Shown: positions 52,931 to 61,085 of the stretch, in pieces | Numbering within the stretch: position 1 is the stretch's first letter | How the letters are laid out: the number at the start of each line of letters is the position of its first letter | From: G963667675 sp963667675 | Lineage (GTDB): Bacteria > Chloroflexota > Dehalococcoidia > Lucifugimonadales > UBA3495 | NCBI GenBank assembly: GCA_963667675.1 | Contig: OY763929.1 | Coordinates: 62,001-126,000, forward strand | DNA length: 64,000 nucleotides | Direction: 5' to 3' | The notes under the pieces: generated by a model | Seen by the model: only the letters and a program-made list of their open reading frames with translations | The model's database searches: none | Told to the model about the DNA's origin: nothing | Position numbers and translations under genes: made by a program

Positions 52931-53917
52931 ATGATGGCCAGTTTTTCTTATCTAATAACTCCGCCCCGCGTCCTCCAGGCGGCGGTGCTGTTGGTCCCGG
53001 TTCTTGCCCTTGCCTGCGGCAGCGGAGGGACGGCTGCCAATGGACCGACCACAGAAGCCGCCACCGAGCAGCCGGTTCTCATCACCGCCGTCCCCGAGGA
53101 CGCGACTCCAGCGGGTCAAGCAGTAATCCGGCCCATCTTGGCCACCACCGTGCTGGGTGTCGGCGACCAGCGCGTCGCCTTTCTCCTCACCACATCCCAA
53201 GGTCTAATCAAAGCTCCAGAGGCCTCTGTCACGTCTGTATTCCTGGGAGATGGTGATGCCGCAGGCGAGGAAACGCAGGCCCTGTTCCACCTGTGGCCCT
53301 ACGGCGTCCGGGGCTCATATTCCACCCAGATGAATTTTGGTCTCCCGGGACCTTGGCGCTTGGACATCTCGGTAGATGGGACCGACGGCCCGCGCTACGC
53401 CCAGATCATGTTGGAAGTTGCAGAGAAAACCGGTGTGCCCGAAATAGGCGATTTACCCCCATTCAGCGCCAACAAGACCGTCTTCACCGTGGACGAGCTA
53501 TCGCAGTTGACTACTGATTTCACCCCGGACCCGGAGCTTTACCAGTTGACCATCCCGGAAGTCCTTATTTCTGGCATGCCAGCCGTCATTGTCTTCGCAA
53601 CGCCGGCCTTCTGCACCTCCCCAATCTGCGGCCCCCAGGTGGATACTGTTGCCGAATTAAAGGACCTCTACCGGGATGAAGCCAACTTCATTCACGTCGA
53701 ACTCTACGACACTCCGGAGGAAATCCAAGGAGACCTCGACAAAGCGGTGTTGAGCAGCCTGGTCCACGACTGGGGCTTTAGCTCTATCCCCCACTGGTTC
53801 AATGAATCGTGGACCTTTGTGCTCGGCCGGGACGGCCGCATCGCCCAGCGGTTCGAGGCCTTCGCAACCCTTGAAGAACTGGAAGAGGCGCTGCTGGCTG
53901 CTCTGGATGAGGCCTAG
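52931..53917 (+). CDS. second thioredoxin-fold lipoprotein (CxxxxC)
   Basis: A 328-residue protein. Signal peptide and lipobox VPVLALAC place it on the outer face. The C-terminal thioredoxin-like domain has AFCTSPICGPQVD (C-x4-C near 223-228), unlike the CxxC of its neighbour, reminiscent of peroxiredoxin- or Sco-like redox sites. The middle domain is unassigned. ATG 52931 was chosen, with ATG 52910 or 52934 possible. Adjacent to the DipZ-like gene with no gap, so the two form a redox pair. Confidence 0.78.
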   Translation: MMASFSYLITPPRVLQAAVLLVPVLALACGSGGTAANGPTTEAATEQPVLITAVPEDATPAGQAVIRPILATTVLGVGDQRVAFLLTTSQGLIKAPEASVTSVFLGDGDAAGEETQALFHLWPYGVRGSYSTQMNFGLPGPWRLDISVDGTDGPRYAQIMLEVAEKTGVPEIGDLPPFSANKTVFTVDELSQLTTDFTPDPELYQLTIPEVLISGMPAVIVFATPAFCTSPICGPQVDTVAELKDLYRDEANFIHVELYDTPEEIQGDLDKAVLSSLVHDWGFSSIPHWFNESWTFVLGRDGRIAQRFEAFATLEELEEALLAALDEA

Positions 53918-53964
53918 CCGCAGCAATCGTTAGCGGCTGCCGTCAACGCGCCCGGCCGCGCCGC

Positions 53965-53993
53965 TTGTGTGGCATATTCCCCTCTGCTAGAAT
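53965..53993 (+). promoter_or_regulatory. promoter of the dienelactone hydrolase gene
   Basis: -35 TTGTGT (53965-53970), a 17-bp spacer, and -10 TAGAAT (53988-53993) preceded by TGC, an extended -10. TSS predicted near 54000, about 135 bases before ATG 54135. Confidence 0.55.
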
Positions 53994-54004
53994 CTTGGCT
54001 GTCC

Positions 54005-54101
54005 CAAGCGGGGGCGCCCCGGCAACCCCGCTTGAGAACGTCATCGATGCAAGTCGGTCCAGGACATTTCCCCAATAATCTCATATTGGATCCCCTGGAC
54101 C
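54005..54101 (+). promoter_or_regulatory. structured 5' leader before the dienelactone hydrolase (riboswitch-like, unassigned)
   Basis: Two strong helices lie between promoter and SD. First, CAAGCGGGG (54005-54013) with CCCCGCTTG (54026-54034), 9 bp. Second, GGTCCAGG (54056-54063) with CCTGGACC (54094-54101), 8 bp, which encloses an inner CCAATA (54072-54077)/TATTGG (54084-54089). The SD AAGGAGG follows near 54121. I do not recognise a known riboswitch. Confidence 0.45.
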
Positions 54102-54134
54102 GTATCTTGAATTCGACAGCAAGGAGGATCCGCC

Positions 54135-54905
54135 ATGCCGTCATTTTGGGAGAACCTTCGGTTTCCCGGAGAGCGCGAGTTCGACCACCTGGAAGGAATG
54201 CAGGGCCAGGATATGGCTACCTACGTCAGCCATCCGGCGCCGTCAGCCAACGCAACTTTCCCGGCCGTCATTGTCGTCATGGAAGCCTTTGGGGTAGTCC
54301 GGCACATCGAAAAGGTCTGCGACCGGTTCGCCCAGGAGGGATACGTAGCCGTAGCGCCAGCCCTCTACCACAGGGACCATCCCAACCCCAAGCTGGCTTA
54401 TGACGACATGTCCAACGTGCAGAAGTACATGGGCAACCTGCGGGACGATGAGCTTGTCACCGACCTGAACGTCACCATCAACTACCTGCAGAACCAGTTC
54501 CCCCGCACCCGCGGCCAAAAGATAGGCATCGTCGGCTACTGCGTGGGCGGCCGCATCACCTACCTGGCAGCCACCAGTTGTCCGGGCCTGAGCGCCGCCT
54601 CAGTGTATTACGGGGGCAGAATCCTGGCCCCCTTCGGAGACGGCCCGGCGCCCGTCGACCTGACCCACCAAATTCAGATTCCGGTAATGGGCAACTTCGG
54701 GGCCCTGGACGCCAACCCCGCGCCGGACGACGTGGCCCAAATAGAGGCCAAGCTCAAGGAGGCCGGCGTGACCTACGACTTCAAGATGTACCCCGACGTA
54801 GGCCACGGGTTCAATTGCGACGAGCGGGACAGTTACGAGCAGGCGGCGGCGGATGACGCCCTGGCCCGCACCCTGTCCTGGTTCGACAAGTACGTCAAGA
54901 ACTAG
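54135..54905 (+). CDS. dienelactone hydrolase family protein
   Basis: A 256-residue alpha/beta hydrolase. The nucleophilic cysteine is in GYCVGGRITYL (about 136), and catalytic histidine is in PDVGHGFNCDERD near residue 218. Opening strand VIVVMEAFGVVRHIEKVCDR is family-typical. DLH-like enzymes hydrolyse lactones or esters in aromatic breakdown. Start ATG 54135 with SD AAGGAGG. Preceded by a long folded leader. Confidence 0.92.
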   Translation: MPSFWENLRFPGEREFDHLEGMQGQDMATYVSHPAPSANATFPAVIVVMEAFGVVRHIEKVCDRFAQEGYVAVAPALYHRDHPNPKLAYDDMSNVQKYMGNLRDDELVTDLNVTINYLQNQFPRTRGQKIGIVGYCVGGRITYLAATSCPGLSAASVYYGGRILAPFGDGPAPVDLTHQIQIPVMGNFGALDANPAPDDVAQIEAKLKEAGVTYDFKMYPDVGHGFNCDERDSYEQAAADDALARTLSWFDKYVKN

Positions 54906-54964
54906 GCCGCGGCCCAAGCGCCGTCGGCGCCTTTGAAATCCCTGGATTGCTGGAGCCTTGTGGC

Positions 54965-55417
54965 CTAGTAGGGGGTGGCGGAGTTGTCGGGATCTTCGCC
55001 CGTCAACTGTGGCGGCGGCTGGTAGGTATCGTTGAACCGGGCAAGCGCCTCGTCCAGGCGGTCCCGGAACTCCTCGATGTTCTGGGTCGCTATCATGAAG
55101 CGGCCGCCGTTGTGCATCCTTACCCGGAGCCGCGCGCCAAAGGGTAGTTCCAACAACTCTACGTGGGAAATTCCCTCAAACGGAACTGCCTTTACCCTGG
55201 GCCGGCCGTACACCACGACCAGGGCGTTCTCGTAGATGCGGTACTGCTTTGCAGTGGTGAACCAGTTGAATGCCGCCACCGCCAGGCCCAGAATTATCAG
55301 GATGAAATTGTTGCCGACCACGCCGAGGACGGCCACCGCGAGGGCCAGCATCAGCGTAATATTCATCCCGGGCTTGGGCCGGTCTTCATAGATAGGTTGA
55401 TTCTCAATTTCCGCCAT
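54965..55417 (-). CDS. membrane protein with bacterial PH-like domain
   Basis: A 150-residue protein. Two transmembrane segments (about 19-50: ITLMLALAVAVLGVV and FILIILGLAVAAFNW) precede a PH-like/bPH2 soluble domain with the usual ALVVVYGRPRVKAVPFEGIS. No SD is seen. TAGAAT (55430-55425 on this strand) preceded by TGC lies just seven bases before ATG 55417, so the transcript may be leaderless. Confidence 0.75.
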   Translation of the reverse strand: MAEIENQPIYEDRPKPGMNITLMLALAVAVLGVVGNNFILIILGLAVAAFNWFTTAKQYRIYENALVVVYGRPRVKAVPFEGISHVELLELPFGARLRVRMHNGGRFMIATQNIEEFRDRLDEALARFNDTYQPPPQLTGEDPDNSATPY

Positions 55418-55424
55418 GCCTGCT

Positions 55425-55433
55425 ATTCTAGCA
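55425..55433 (-). promoter_or_regulatory. extended -10 for the PH-domain gene (leaderless)
   Basis: Minus-strand TGCTAGAAT with the -10 hexamer at 55430-55425, seven bases from ATG 55417. Confidence 0.4.
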
Positions 55434-55578
55434 CACCCTTAAACGGGCCGACAGATAGCGCCCAGGCCGAATCCACCTGATATGTCCGCCTCCAGACGCA
55501 GTCTGCTCCAGGGAGTAGCCGTTGGCTGCCCGCCGGTATATACTCAGGGCCTACGATACCCGTTAGGAGGGACTATCC

Positions 55579-55956
55579 ATGGCGTTAGAGCGCATGAATC
55601 CGCCCGAACTATTCACACCGACCGGCTATCACCACGTCGTGAAAGACGGCGACACCGTCTACGTCGCCGGCCAGGTTGGGATTGACAAAGACCGGAATAT
55701 GGGAGAAGACGCCGCGTCCCAGATAGAGCAGACCTTCAAGAACCTCAAGGCCTGCCTGGAGGCCGCCGGCAGCGACCTGCACCACCTGAAGAAGCTGACC
55801 ATCTACCTGGCCCACCGGGAGGACGCTCCCACCTATCGGGAGATCAGGTCGAGATACGTTCCCAACGAACTTACCGGCACCGGCACCATAGTCATCGCCG
55901 GGCTGGCCGACCCGAAGGTCCGCATTGAGATAGACGCCATCGCCGCCGTCGCGTAA
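55579..55956 (+). CDS. ridA: RidA family protein (enamine/imine deaminase)
   Basis: A 125-residue YjgF/RidA domain. The family core is VYVAGQVGIDKDRNMGEDAA, then QIEQTFKNLKACLEAAG, and the C-terminal LTGTGTIVIAGLADPKVRIE, though the canonical Arg of RidA sits here as PKVRIEID, R near 117. Removes reactive 2-aminoacrylate-type intermediates. Strong SD TAGGAGGG before ATG 55579. Confidence 0.9.
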   Translation: MALERMNPPELFTPTGYHHVVKDGDTVYVAGQVGIDKDRNMGEDAASQIEQTFKNLKACLEAAGSDLHHLKKLTIYLAHREDAPTYREIRSRYVPNELTGTGTIVIAGLADPKVRIEIDAIAAVA

Positions 55957-56051
55957 GTCAGCATCCTTATTGGTCAGAGGAGCGCGCGAATCCAGCCGGG
56001 GATAACCAGGCATAGGAGTAATTCAACGCGGGCATGGAAGGAGGGAAAATC

Positions 56052-57221
56052 ATGGGACTTCCAGAACGCATGAAGTTTGGCATATTCCTTGGCCCATTCC
56101 ACTGGGTGGGTGAAAACCCCACCCTGGCCATAGACCGGGACCTGGAACTGGTCCAGTGGCTCGACTATCTGGGCTTCGATGAGGCCTGGATTGGCGAGCA
56201 CCACAGCGCCGGCTGGGAGCTCATAGCCTCCCCTGAAATATTCATTGCCGCGGCCGCAGAACGGACGCGCCACATCAAGCTGGGGACCGGCGTAGTCAGC
56301 CTGCCGTATCATCACCCGTTCATGGTGGCCGACCGCATGGTGCAATTGGACCACATGACCCGCGGCCGCGTGATGTTTGGCGTTGGCCCCGGAGCATTGC
56401 CCGGCGACGCCTACATGATGGGCATAGACCCCACCAAGCAGCGAGCCAGGATGGACGAGTCCCTGGGAATAATCCTCCGCCTGTTCACCGAGACCGAACC
56501 CATCACCTACAAATGCGACTGGTTCGAGCTCAACGAGGCTTTGCTCCAGATCCGGCCCTTCCAGAGGCCCCACATGCCCATTGCCGTAGCTGCGGTGCAG
56601 AGCCCCGCCGGCGTCGCCCTGGCCGGCAAGCACGGCGCCTCGATCCTAACCATCAACGTGCCCCGCGACCCGTCGGTCAACCCGGAGACCGACTACGACT
56701 ATCTGTGGAATATCGCCGAAGAATCGGCCGCGGAGCACGGCAAGACAGTATCGAGAGATGACTGGCGGCTGGTTCTCCCCGTCCATCTGGCCGAAAGCCG
56801 CAAGGAAGCCTTCGAGGACGCCCGGGTCGGCGCTGGCCGGTACCATGGAGAGTACTTCGTAGAGACCATGGGCCGTCCCCCGATGGACTGCCCCCAGGAC
56901 AAGATTATCGAAGTCATGTCCGACTGGGGCGCGTGGGTTATCGGCACGCCCGACGACTGCATCGAGGCCATAGAGAGCTTGGCAGAGGCTAGCGGCGGCT
57001 TCGGCGGCTTCCTGATCCAGACGGTGGACTGGGCACCCCGGGAAAAGTTGCTCCACAGCTACGAATTGCTGGCCCGCTACGTTATGCCCCACTTCCAGGG
57101 TTCAGTAGCCAGCACTGCTGCGTCCAACAAGTGGGCCTATGACCGCAAGGATGAGCTGTTGGCGGGCCGGAACCGGGGGCTGGACACCGCGAAAGCGAGC
57201 TGGGACACCCGTAAGGTCTAG
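56052..57221 (+). CDS. LLM class flavin-dependent oxidoreductase (1)
   Basis: A 389-residue luciferase-like monooxygenase that uses FMN or F420. It has a TIM-barrel layout: MKFGIFLGPFHWVG, FDEAWIGEHHS, LGTGVVSLPYHHPFMVADR, and GRVMFGVGPGAL. Start ATG 56052 with GGAGGGAAAATC upstream. The first of three such genes in 4 kb. Substrate unknown. Confidence 0.9.
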   Translation: MGLPERMKFGIFLGPFHWVGENPTLAIDRDLELVQWLDYLGFDEAWIGEHHSAGWELIASPEIFIAAAAERTRHIKLGTGVVSLPYHHPFMVADRMVQLDHMTRGRVMFGVGPGALPGDAYMMGIDPTKQRARMDESLGIILRLFTETEPITYKCDWFELNEALLQIRPFQRPHMPIAVAAVQSPAGVALAGKHGASILTINVPRDPSVNPETDYDYLWNIAEESAAEHGKTVSRDDWRLVLPVHLAESRKEAFEDARVGAGRYHGEYFVETMGRPPMDCPQDKIIEVMSDWGAWVIGTPDDCIEAIESLAEASGGFGGFLIQTVDWAPREKLLHSYELLARYVMPHFQGSVASTAASNKWAYDRKDELLAGRNRGLDTAKASWDTRKV

Positions 57222-57248
57222 CCCGCTCTTGTCTGCCGGGCTGGGACC

Positions 57249-58331
57249 TTACTGCACCGGCGCTTCCCGGAAGTTGGGCATCACCTCGGTCGCGAACAGC
57301 TCTATCGACCGCAGCGCCTTCTCGTGGGGCAGGCCCGGAAACTCGAACGAGCCGAAGACGTGGTTGAATCCCGCCTTCCGGATTTGCTCCAGACCCTGGC
57401 ACACCACCTCCGGGGTACCGAATAGCCGCGGCATGGCCGCTTCGCCCCCCAGGCCGCCGCCCTGCGGACCCGCGTAGTTTTCATAGCCCGGGGGAATGTT
57501 GCCGTCCTTGTCCAGCGGCGAGCCTATGGGCACTCCCGCTATCCCGGTTGTATTCATGATCCGGGATGCGAAGCCCCGTAGCCCGGCGGGGTCTTGCTCG
57601 GCCTCCTCCATCGTCGGCGCAACGTATATGGACTGGTACAACGGCGGGTCAAGATGAGCGTGGGGGTGGCCGAACTCCTCCATCTTCTCCCGCCACAGCC
57701 TGACCAGCCCTTGGGGCCCCATTCCCACGCTACCCGACAGGCCCGACGCCAGCACCTGCAGTTGCATGTTGCGGCTGGCCGCAAACTCCACGCTGGCCGG
57801 GCTGGCTTGCACCGCCTGGAAAAGGGGCGGGTGGGGCTTTTGCATGGGCTTGGGTATCACCAATAGGTCGTCGACGTTGGTGTACTTTCCGTGATAGCTC
57901 AGTCTTTCCTCGGTCCAAGCCTTGATGATGACATCCACGCCCTCTTGGAACCGTTCCCGGCTTTCACTGATATCGATGCCCAGTCCCTGGAACTCCTGGC
58001 GCTGGTACCCCGCGCCCAGGCCAAGGTCCAGGCGGCCACCGCTGAGAACGTCCAACATGGCCGCTTCCTCGGCCACCAGTATGGGGTTGTGCAACGGGAG
58101 CACTACCACCGAGGTCCCGATGCGAATGCGCTTCGTGCGCCCTGCCACTTGGCCCAGGAAACTCCACATCCCGGACAGCAGCCCGTGCCGCGAGAACCGG
58201 TGTTCGCCCAGCCACGCTTCATCGATTCCCAGCCGGTCGGCCAGTTCGATCTCCGCCATCGCCTCCTGCAGGGCCTGCTCCTGGGTGCGGCTCTCGTGCC
58301 AGGGCACAAGATGAAAGATGCCGAACTTCAT
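57249..58331 (-). CDS. LLM class flavin-dependent oxidoreductase (2)
   Basis: A 360-residue LLM enzyme starting MKFGIFHLVPWHES. Family marks: IDEAWLGEHRFSRHG, IRIGTSVVVLPLHNPILVAE, GGRLDLGLGAGYQ. ATG 58331 with SD GGGAGG was chosen over an upstream in-frame start. Convergent with gene (1), 27 bp between stops. Whether FMN or F420 is used cannot be seen. Confidence 0.9.
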   Translation of the reverse strand: MKFGIFHLVPWHESRTQEQALQEAMAEIELADRLGIDEAWLGEHRFSRHGLLSGMWSFLGQVAGRTKRIRIGTSVVVLPLHNPILVAEEAAMLDVLSGGRLDLGLGAGYQRQEFQGLGIDISESRERFQEGVDVIIKAWTEERLSYHGKYTNVDDLLVIPKPMQKPHPPLFQAVQASPASVEFAASRNMQLQVLASGLSGSVGMGPQGLVRLWREKMEEFGHPHAHLDPPLYQSIYVAPTMEEAEQDPAGLRGFASRIMNTTGIAGVPIGSPLDKDGNIPPGYENYAGPQGGGLGGEAAMPRLFGTPEVVCQGLEQIRKAGFNHVFGSFEFPGLPHEKALRSIELFATEVMPNFREAPVQ

Positions 58332-58482
58332 TTCTTGGACCTCCCTCTGCGGTCCATATTCAATAACCTTCTGGGATTGCAGATACGGCGTGTGTGGATG
58401 GTGCGGTGCGGTAGGCCGCAAGGATACAACAGGCTTTGGAGCGGTTCAAGGTTGCTATCGCCGCCGTGGGAAACCGCCGGCC

Positions 58483-58512
58483 AAAAGAAAAACCCCCGGC
58501 GTTGCCGGGGGT
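58483..58512 (-). terminator. rho-independent terminator of small Cys/His gene copy B
   Basis: On the minus strand, stem CCCCCGGC (58511-58504) / GCCGGGGG (58500-58493), loop AAC, then a T-rich tract (complement of 58483-58492). Eight perfect GC-rich pairs. It lies between copy B's stop and the LLM (2) start. Confidence 0.85.
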
Positions 58513-58568
58513 ATTGTCACTCTCTGCGCCGAGCGCGGCGATCAACCGCCAGCAAGGCCGCCGGCTGA

Positions 58569-58778
58569 TTATTGTTCGATTCGGCCCGCCGGCTGCAAGT
58601 CTGGGAAATCCCGGTCCATCTCGGCGACCGAGTTTGTGAACTCCTTGATTTCCCGGCAGTTGCGGCAGATCCCGATGCTCGTGGGACCGTTGGCCGGCTC
58701 GATCATCCAGTGATGGCGGCACGTGATAACCCGCTGTGCCTCCAGGACCTCTGGCCTAACCTCTTCTTGCAGTACCAT
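58569..58778 (-). CDS. small putative zinc-binding protein, C-x-H...C-x2-C family (copy B)
   Basis: A 69-residue protein. The core CRHHWMIEPANGPTSIGICR and NC gives C20-x-H22 and C38-x2-C41, spacing identical to copy A (43026-43286). ATG 58778 is chosen because GGGGGGA lies correctly before it and the first Cys is then at the same position as in copy A. The C-terminus is shorter. Has its own terminator, so also monocistronic. Divergent from LLM (3) across an AT-rich region with TTGGTCAA repeats. Confidence 0.8.
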   Translation of the reverse strand: MVLQEEVRPEVLEAQRVITCRHHWMIEPANGPTSIGICRNCREIKEFTNSVAEMDRDFPDLQPAGRIEQ

Positions 58779-58864
58779 GTCCATTCCCCCCTGGCCCGTC
58801 CACTTCTCGGCGGAATCCAATTGCGTCGTCTACACCTGATTACAACATAGACAGGTGTGCGCCA

Positions 58865-58938
58865 TTTGGTCAACAATTATCAGTGCAAGTTTTAGGATAT
58901 TTTAATCTTTTGACCAAAACCTGCACAACTCTGGTCAA
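58865..58938. promoter_or_regulatory. AT-rich divergent control region with three TGGTCAA boxes
   Basis: TTTGGTCAA (58865-58873), its inverted copy TTGACCAAA (58910-58918), and TGGTCAA (58932-58938) lie between the divergent copy B and LLM (3) genes. The first box read on the minus strand is TTGACC, a possible -35 for copy B. GGTCAACAATT also occurs at 43366-43376, before dnaE. Confidence 0.45.
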
Positions 58939-59028
58939 TCACCCTTGGCGACGGCAAGAATATCCATCCTGCCTCGCTCAGGCGCAAAACGGCATCTTGC
59001 CACCAGTTGGCATGAACCCGACGCCCGT

Positions 59029-59057
59029 TTGCAATGGCCCAACCCCAGACCTAGAAT
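59029..59057 (+). promoter_or_regulatory. promoter for LLM (3)
   Basis: -35 TTGCAA (59029-59034), a 17-bp spacer, -10 TAGAAT (59052-59057). About 28 leader bases, with GGGAGGAAG, precede ATG 59092. Confidence 0.55.
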
Positions 59058-59091
59058 TAGTACCCAGCCATCCACGGGAGGAAGCGCCGCT

Positions 59092-60048
59092 ATGCCCGCG
59101 CCCGAAGTGACCTTTGGATGCACCCTCACCGTTGAGGGGTATTGGGACATCGCCGAATTCGCTCACCGGGCCGAAGACCTGGGATACGACCGGGTGGCCG
59201 CGGGCGAGCACGTCATGGACGGCAACCCTCCCCGGCCCACGCTGATGAACATTCCAACCATGGCCGTTGCCGCCGGCGCCACCCAACGGCTGCGTGTAAT
59301 GACCGGCATTGTCCTGGCGCCGCTCTATCATCCCGTGATGTTGGCCAAGCTGGCCGCCGCCCTAGACGTTGTTTCCGGCGGCCGCCTGGACCTGGGGATA
59401 GGAATCGGCGGGCAGCGGGACTCCGTTGTGGAGTTCGAAGCCATGGGCGTTTCGGTAAAGACCCGGGGAAGGCGCACCGACGAAATTCTCCAGGCGGTGA
59501 AACGGCTGTGGACCGAAGACCAGGTTACCCACCGGGGGAGGTTCTTCAACTTCGAGGACGTTACTCTTCTGCCTCGACCGGCCCAAAAGCCCCATCCGCC
59601 GGTGTGGGTGGCTGGCCGCAGCGAGGCCGCCATGCGCCGGGCCGCCTTGCTCGCCGACGGGTGGTACCCCTACCTGTTCACCCTCCGCCGCCTGCGCCGG
59701 AGCAACGAGGCCATCCGCAACTACGCCGCCGAGGCCGGACGAGATTTGACAGGCTTCCACTGGGGTCTCAACCAGCCGACCGTCATCAGCGACTCGCCCG
59801 AGGAAGCCCTGGCGGCTGCAGTGTCCAATTTGGGCCAACGGTACGTCACCCCTGAACGCAGCGCCGAGGACATTGCCAGGGCGTTATGCATCACCGGTAC
59901 CCCCGACGATTGCGTCAAGGCTATCCAGGACCGCATCGACGCCGGGACCCGGGATTTCAACCTCATCTTCCTGTCTAACGACGTCAATGAACTATTCGGC
60001 CAGATGGAGGTTTTCGCCCGGAGGGTAATGCCCCATTTCCGGCCCTAG
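59092..60048 (+). CDS. LLM class F420-dependent-type oxidoreductase (3)
   Basis: A 318-residue LLM enzyme. Opening: VTFGCTLTVEGYWDIAEF. Then YDRVAAGEHVMDGNPPRPTL, GIVLAPLYHPVMLAKLAAAL and GGRLDLGIGIGGQ. The C-terminal CITGTPDDCVKAIQDRIDAG is a common marker of F420-type LLM enzymes. Start ATG 59092 with SD GGGAGGAAG; the upstream in-frame ATG at 58945 would lie before the promoter. Substrate unknown. Confidence 0.9.
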   Translation: MPAPEVTFGCTLTVEGYWDIAEFAHRAEDLGYDRVAAGEHVMDGNPPRPTLMNIPTMAVAAGATQRLRVMTGIVLAPLYHPVMLAKLAAALDVVSGGRLDLGIGIGGQRDSVVEFEAMGVSVKTRGRRTDEILQAVKRLWTEDQVTHRGRFFNFEDVTLLPRPAQKPHPPVWVAGRSEAAMRRAALLADGWYPYLFTLRRLRRSNEAIRNYAAEAGRDLTGFHWGLNQPTVISDSPEEALAAAVSNLGQRYVTPERSAEDIARALCITGTPDDCVKAIQDRIDAGTRDFNLIFLSNDVNELFGQMEVFARRVMPHFRP

Positions 60049-60123
60049 CGTCGTTCACCACCGGTGGATCGTCGCATCAGATGTCCAACGGCCGCCGGCA
60101 CACACTCCTTACCGGACTATGCA

Positions 60124-61056
60124 ATGACCGACGAACACAAAATCTTCCCCCACGTCTACGCCTCCAACCCGCTGGACCGCGCCGACCACCAACGGGGCGA
60201 TGAACAGTGGCTGGCCCAGCAAGCCAGGGACCCCAAGAGCAGGTTCCTGCCCCTGTCAGGATTGGACCTCCCCATTGCCAACGGCCCGAACCAAGGCCTC
60301 GGCTGGCTTAGCCTCGATGACTTGGAACGACTCGGCATCGACGCCAGGCCCGTATTCCTGGGGTTGCTGGCGGAGCAAGCCCATTTCGCCGTGGACATTT
60401 CCGGCAACCCTGACGCCGTCAGGCGGTTGCAGGACGACTGGAACTGGCGATTCGAAGACGCCCGCACTGCGACCCAATATCTCGACGCCTCCGAGTCCGG
60501 AATCGTCGCCCATGCCAAGAGCCAGGTCGATTGGCATAACCGCAGCCTGTTCTGCCCTATCTGCGGCGGCGAGACTTACCTCAAGCGTGGCGGGCAGGCG
60601 CGCCAGTGCTCCAACTGCCGTACCGAGCACTTCCCACGCACCGACCCGGTGGTCATAGCCCTGGTTTCCCACAACGACCACTGCCTGCTGGGCCAGTCCC
60701 GCCGCCGCCCCTCCGGCAGCAACATTTATTCGGCTCTTGCCGGATTCATGGAGCAGGGTGAGTCCATCGAGGAGGCCGTCGCCAGGGAAATCGGCGAGGA
60801 ATCGGGGATACTAGTGAAGAACGTCCGCTACCACTCCTCCCAACCCTGGCCCTTCCCCTGGTCGCTGATGATCGGCTGCCACGCCGACGCGGCGACCACC
60901 GAAATCGTCATCGACGATGAAGAGATGTCCGACGTACGCTGGTTCCCCCGCGACCAAGTCCTGCTGGCCCTGGAAGGCAAGAACCCGGACCTGCAAGTCC
61001 CCGGCCCCATCGCCATCGCCCATCACTTGATCAAAGCTTGGGCCACCCGCAGGTGA
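60124..61056 (+). CDS. nudC: NAD(+) diphosphatase NudC
   Basis: A 310-residue Nudix hydrolase that cleaves NADH and removes NAD caps from RNA. The zinc ribbon is CPICGG...CSNC (about 144-165). The Nudix box is GFMEQGESIEEAVAREIGEE (about 210-229). The NudC-specific SQPWPFPWSLM follows the box. ATG 60124 is preferred over 60064, which gives a non-conserved N-terminus. Located downstream of LLM (3). Confidence 0.93.
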   Translation: MTDEHKIFPHVYASNPLDRADHQRGDEQWLAQQARDPKSRFLPLSGLDLPIANGPNQGLGWLSLDDLERLGIDARPVFLGLLAEQAHFAVDISGNPDAVRRLQDDWNWRFEDARTATQYLDASESGIVAHAKSQVDWHNRSLFCPICGGETYLKRGGQARQCSNCRTEHFPRTDPVVIALVSHNDHCLLGQSRRRPSGSNIYSALAGFMEQGESIEEAVAREIGEESGILVKNVRYHSSQPWPFPWSLMIGCHADAATTEIVIDDEEMSDVRWFPRDQVLLALEGKNPDLQVPGPIAIAHHLIKAWATRR

Positions 61057-61085
61057 CTGCCGTATAGACCTGGGGCAAACCCTGC

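Noticed and set aside
54005..54040. SAM-type riboswitch by CCGGCAACC
   Set aside because: The short CCGGCAACC match lacks the other SAM-I/SAM-IV conserved junctions.
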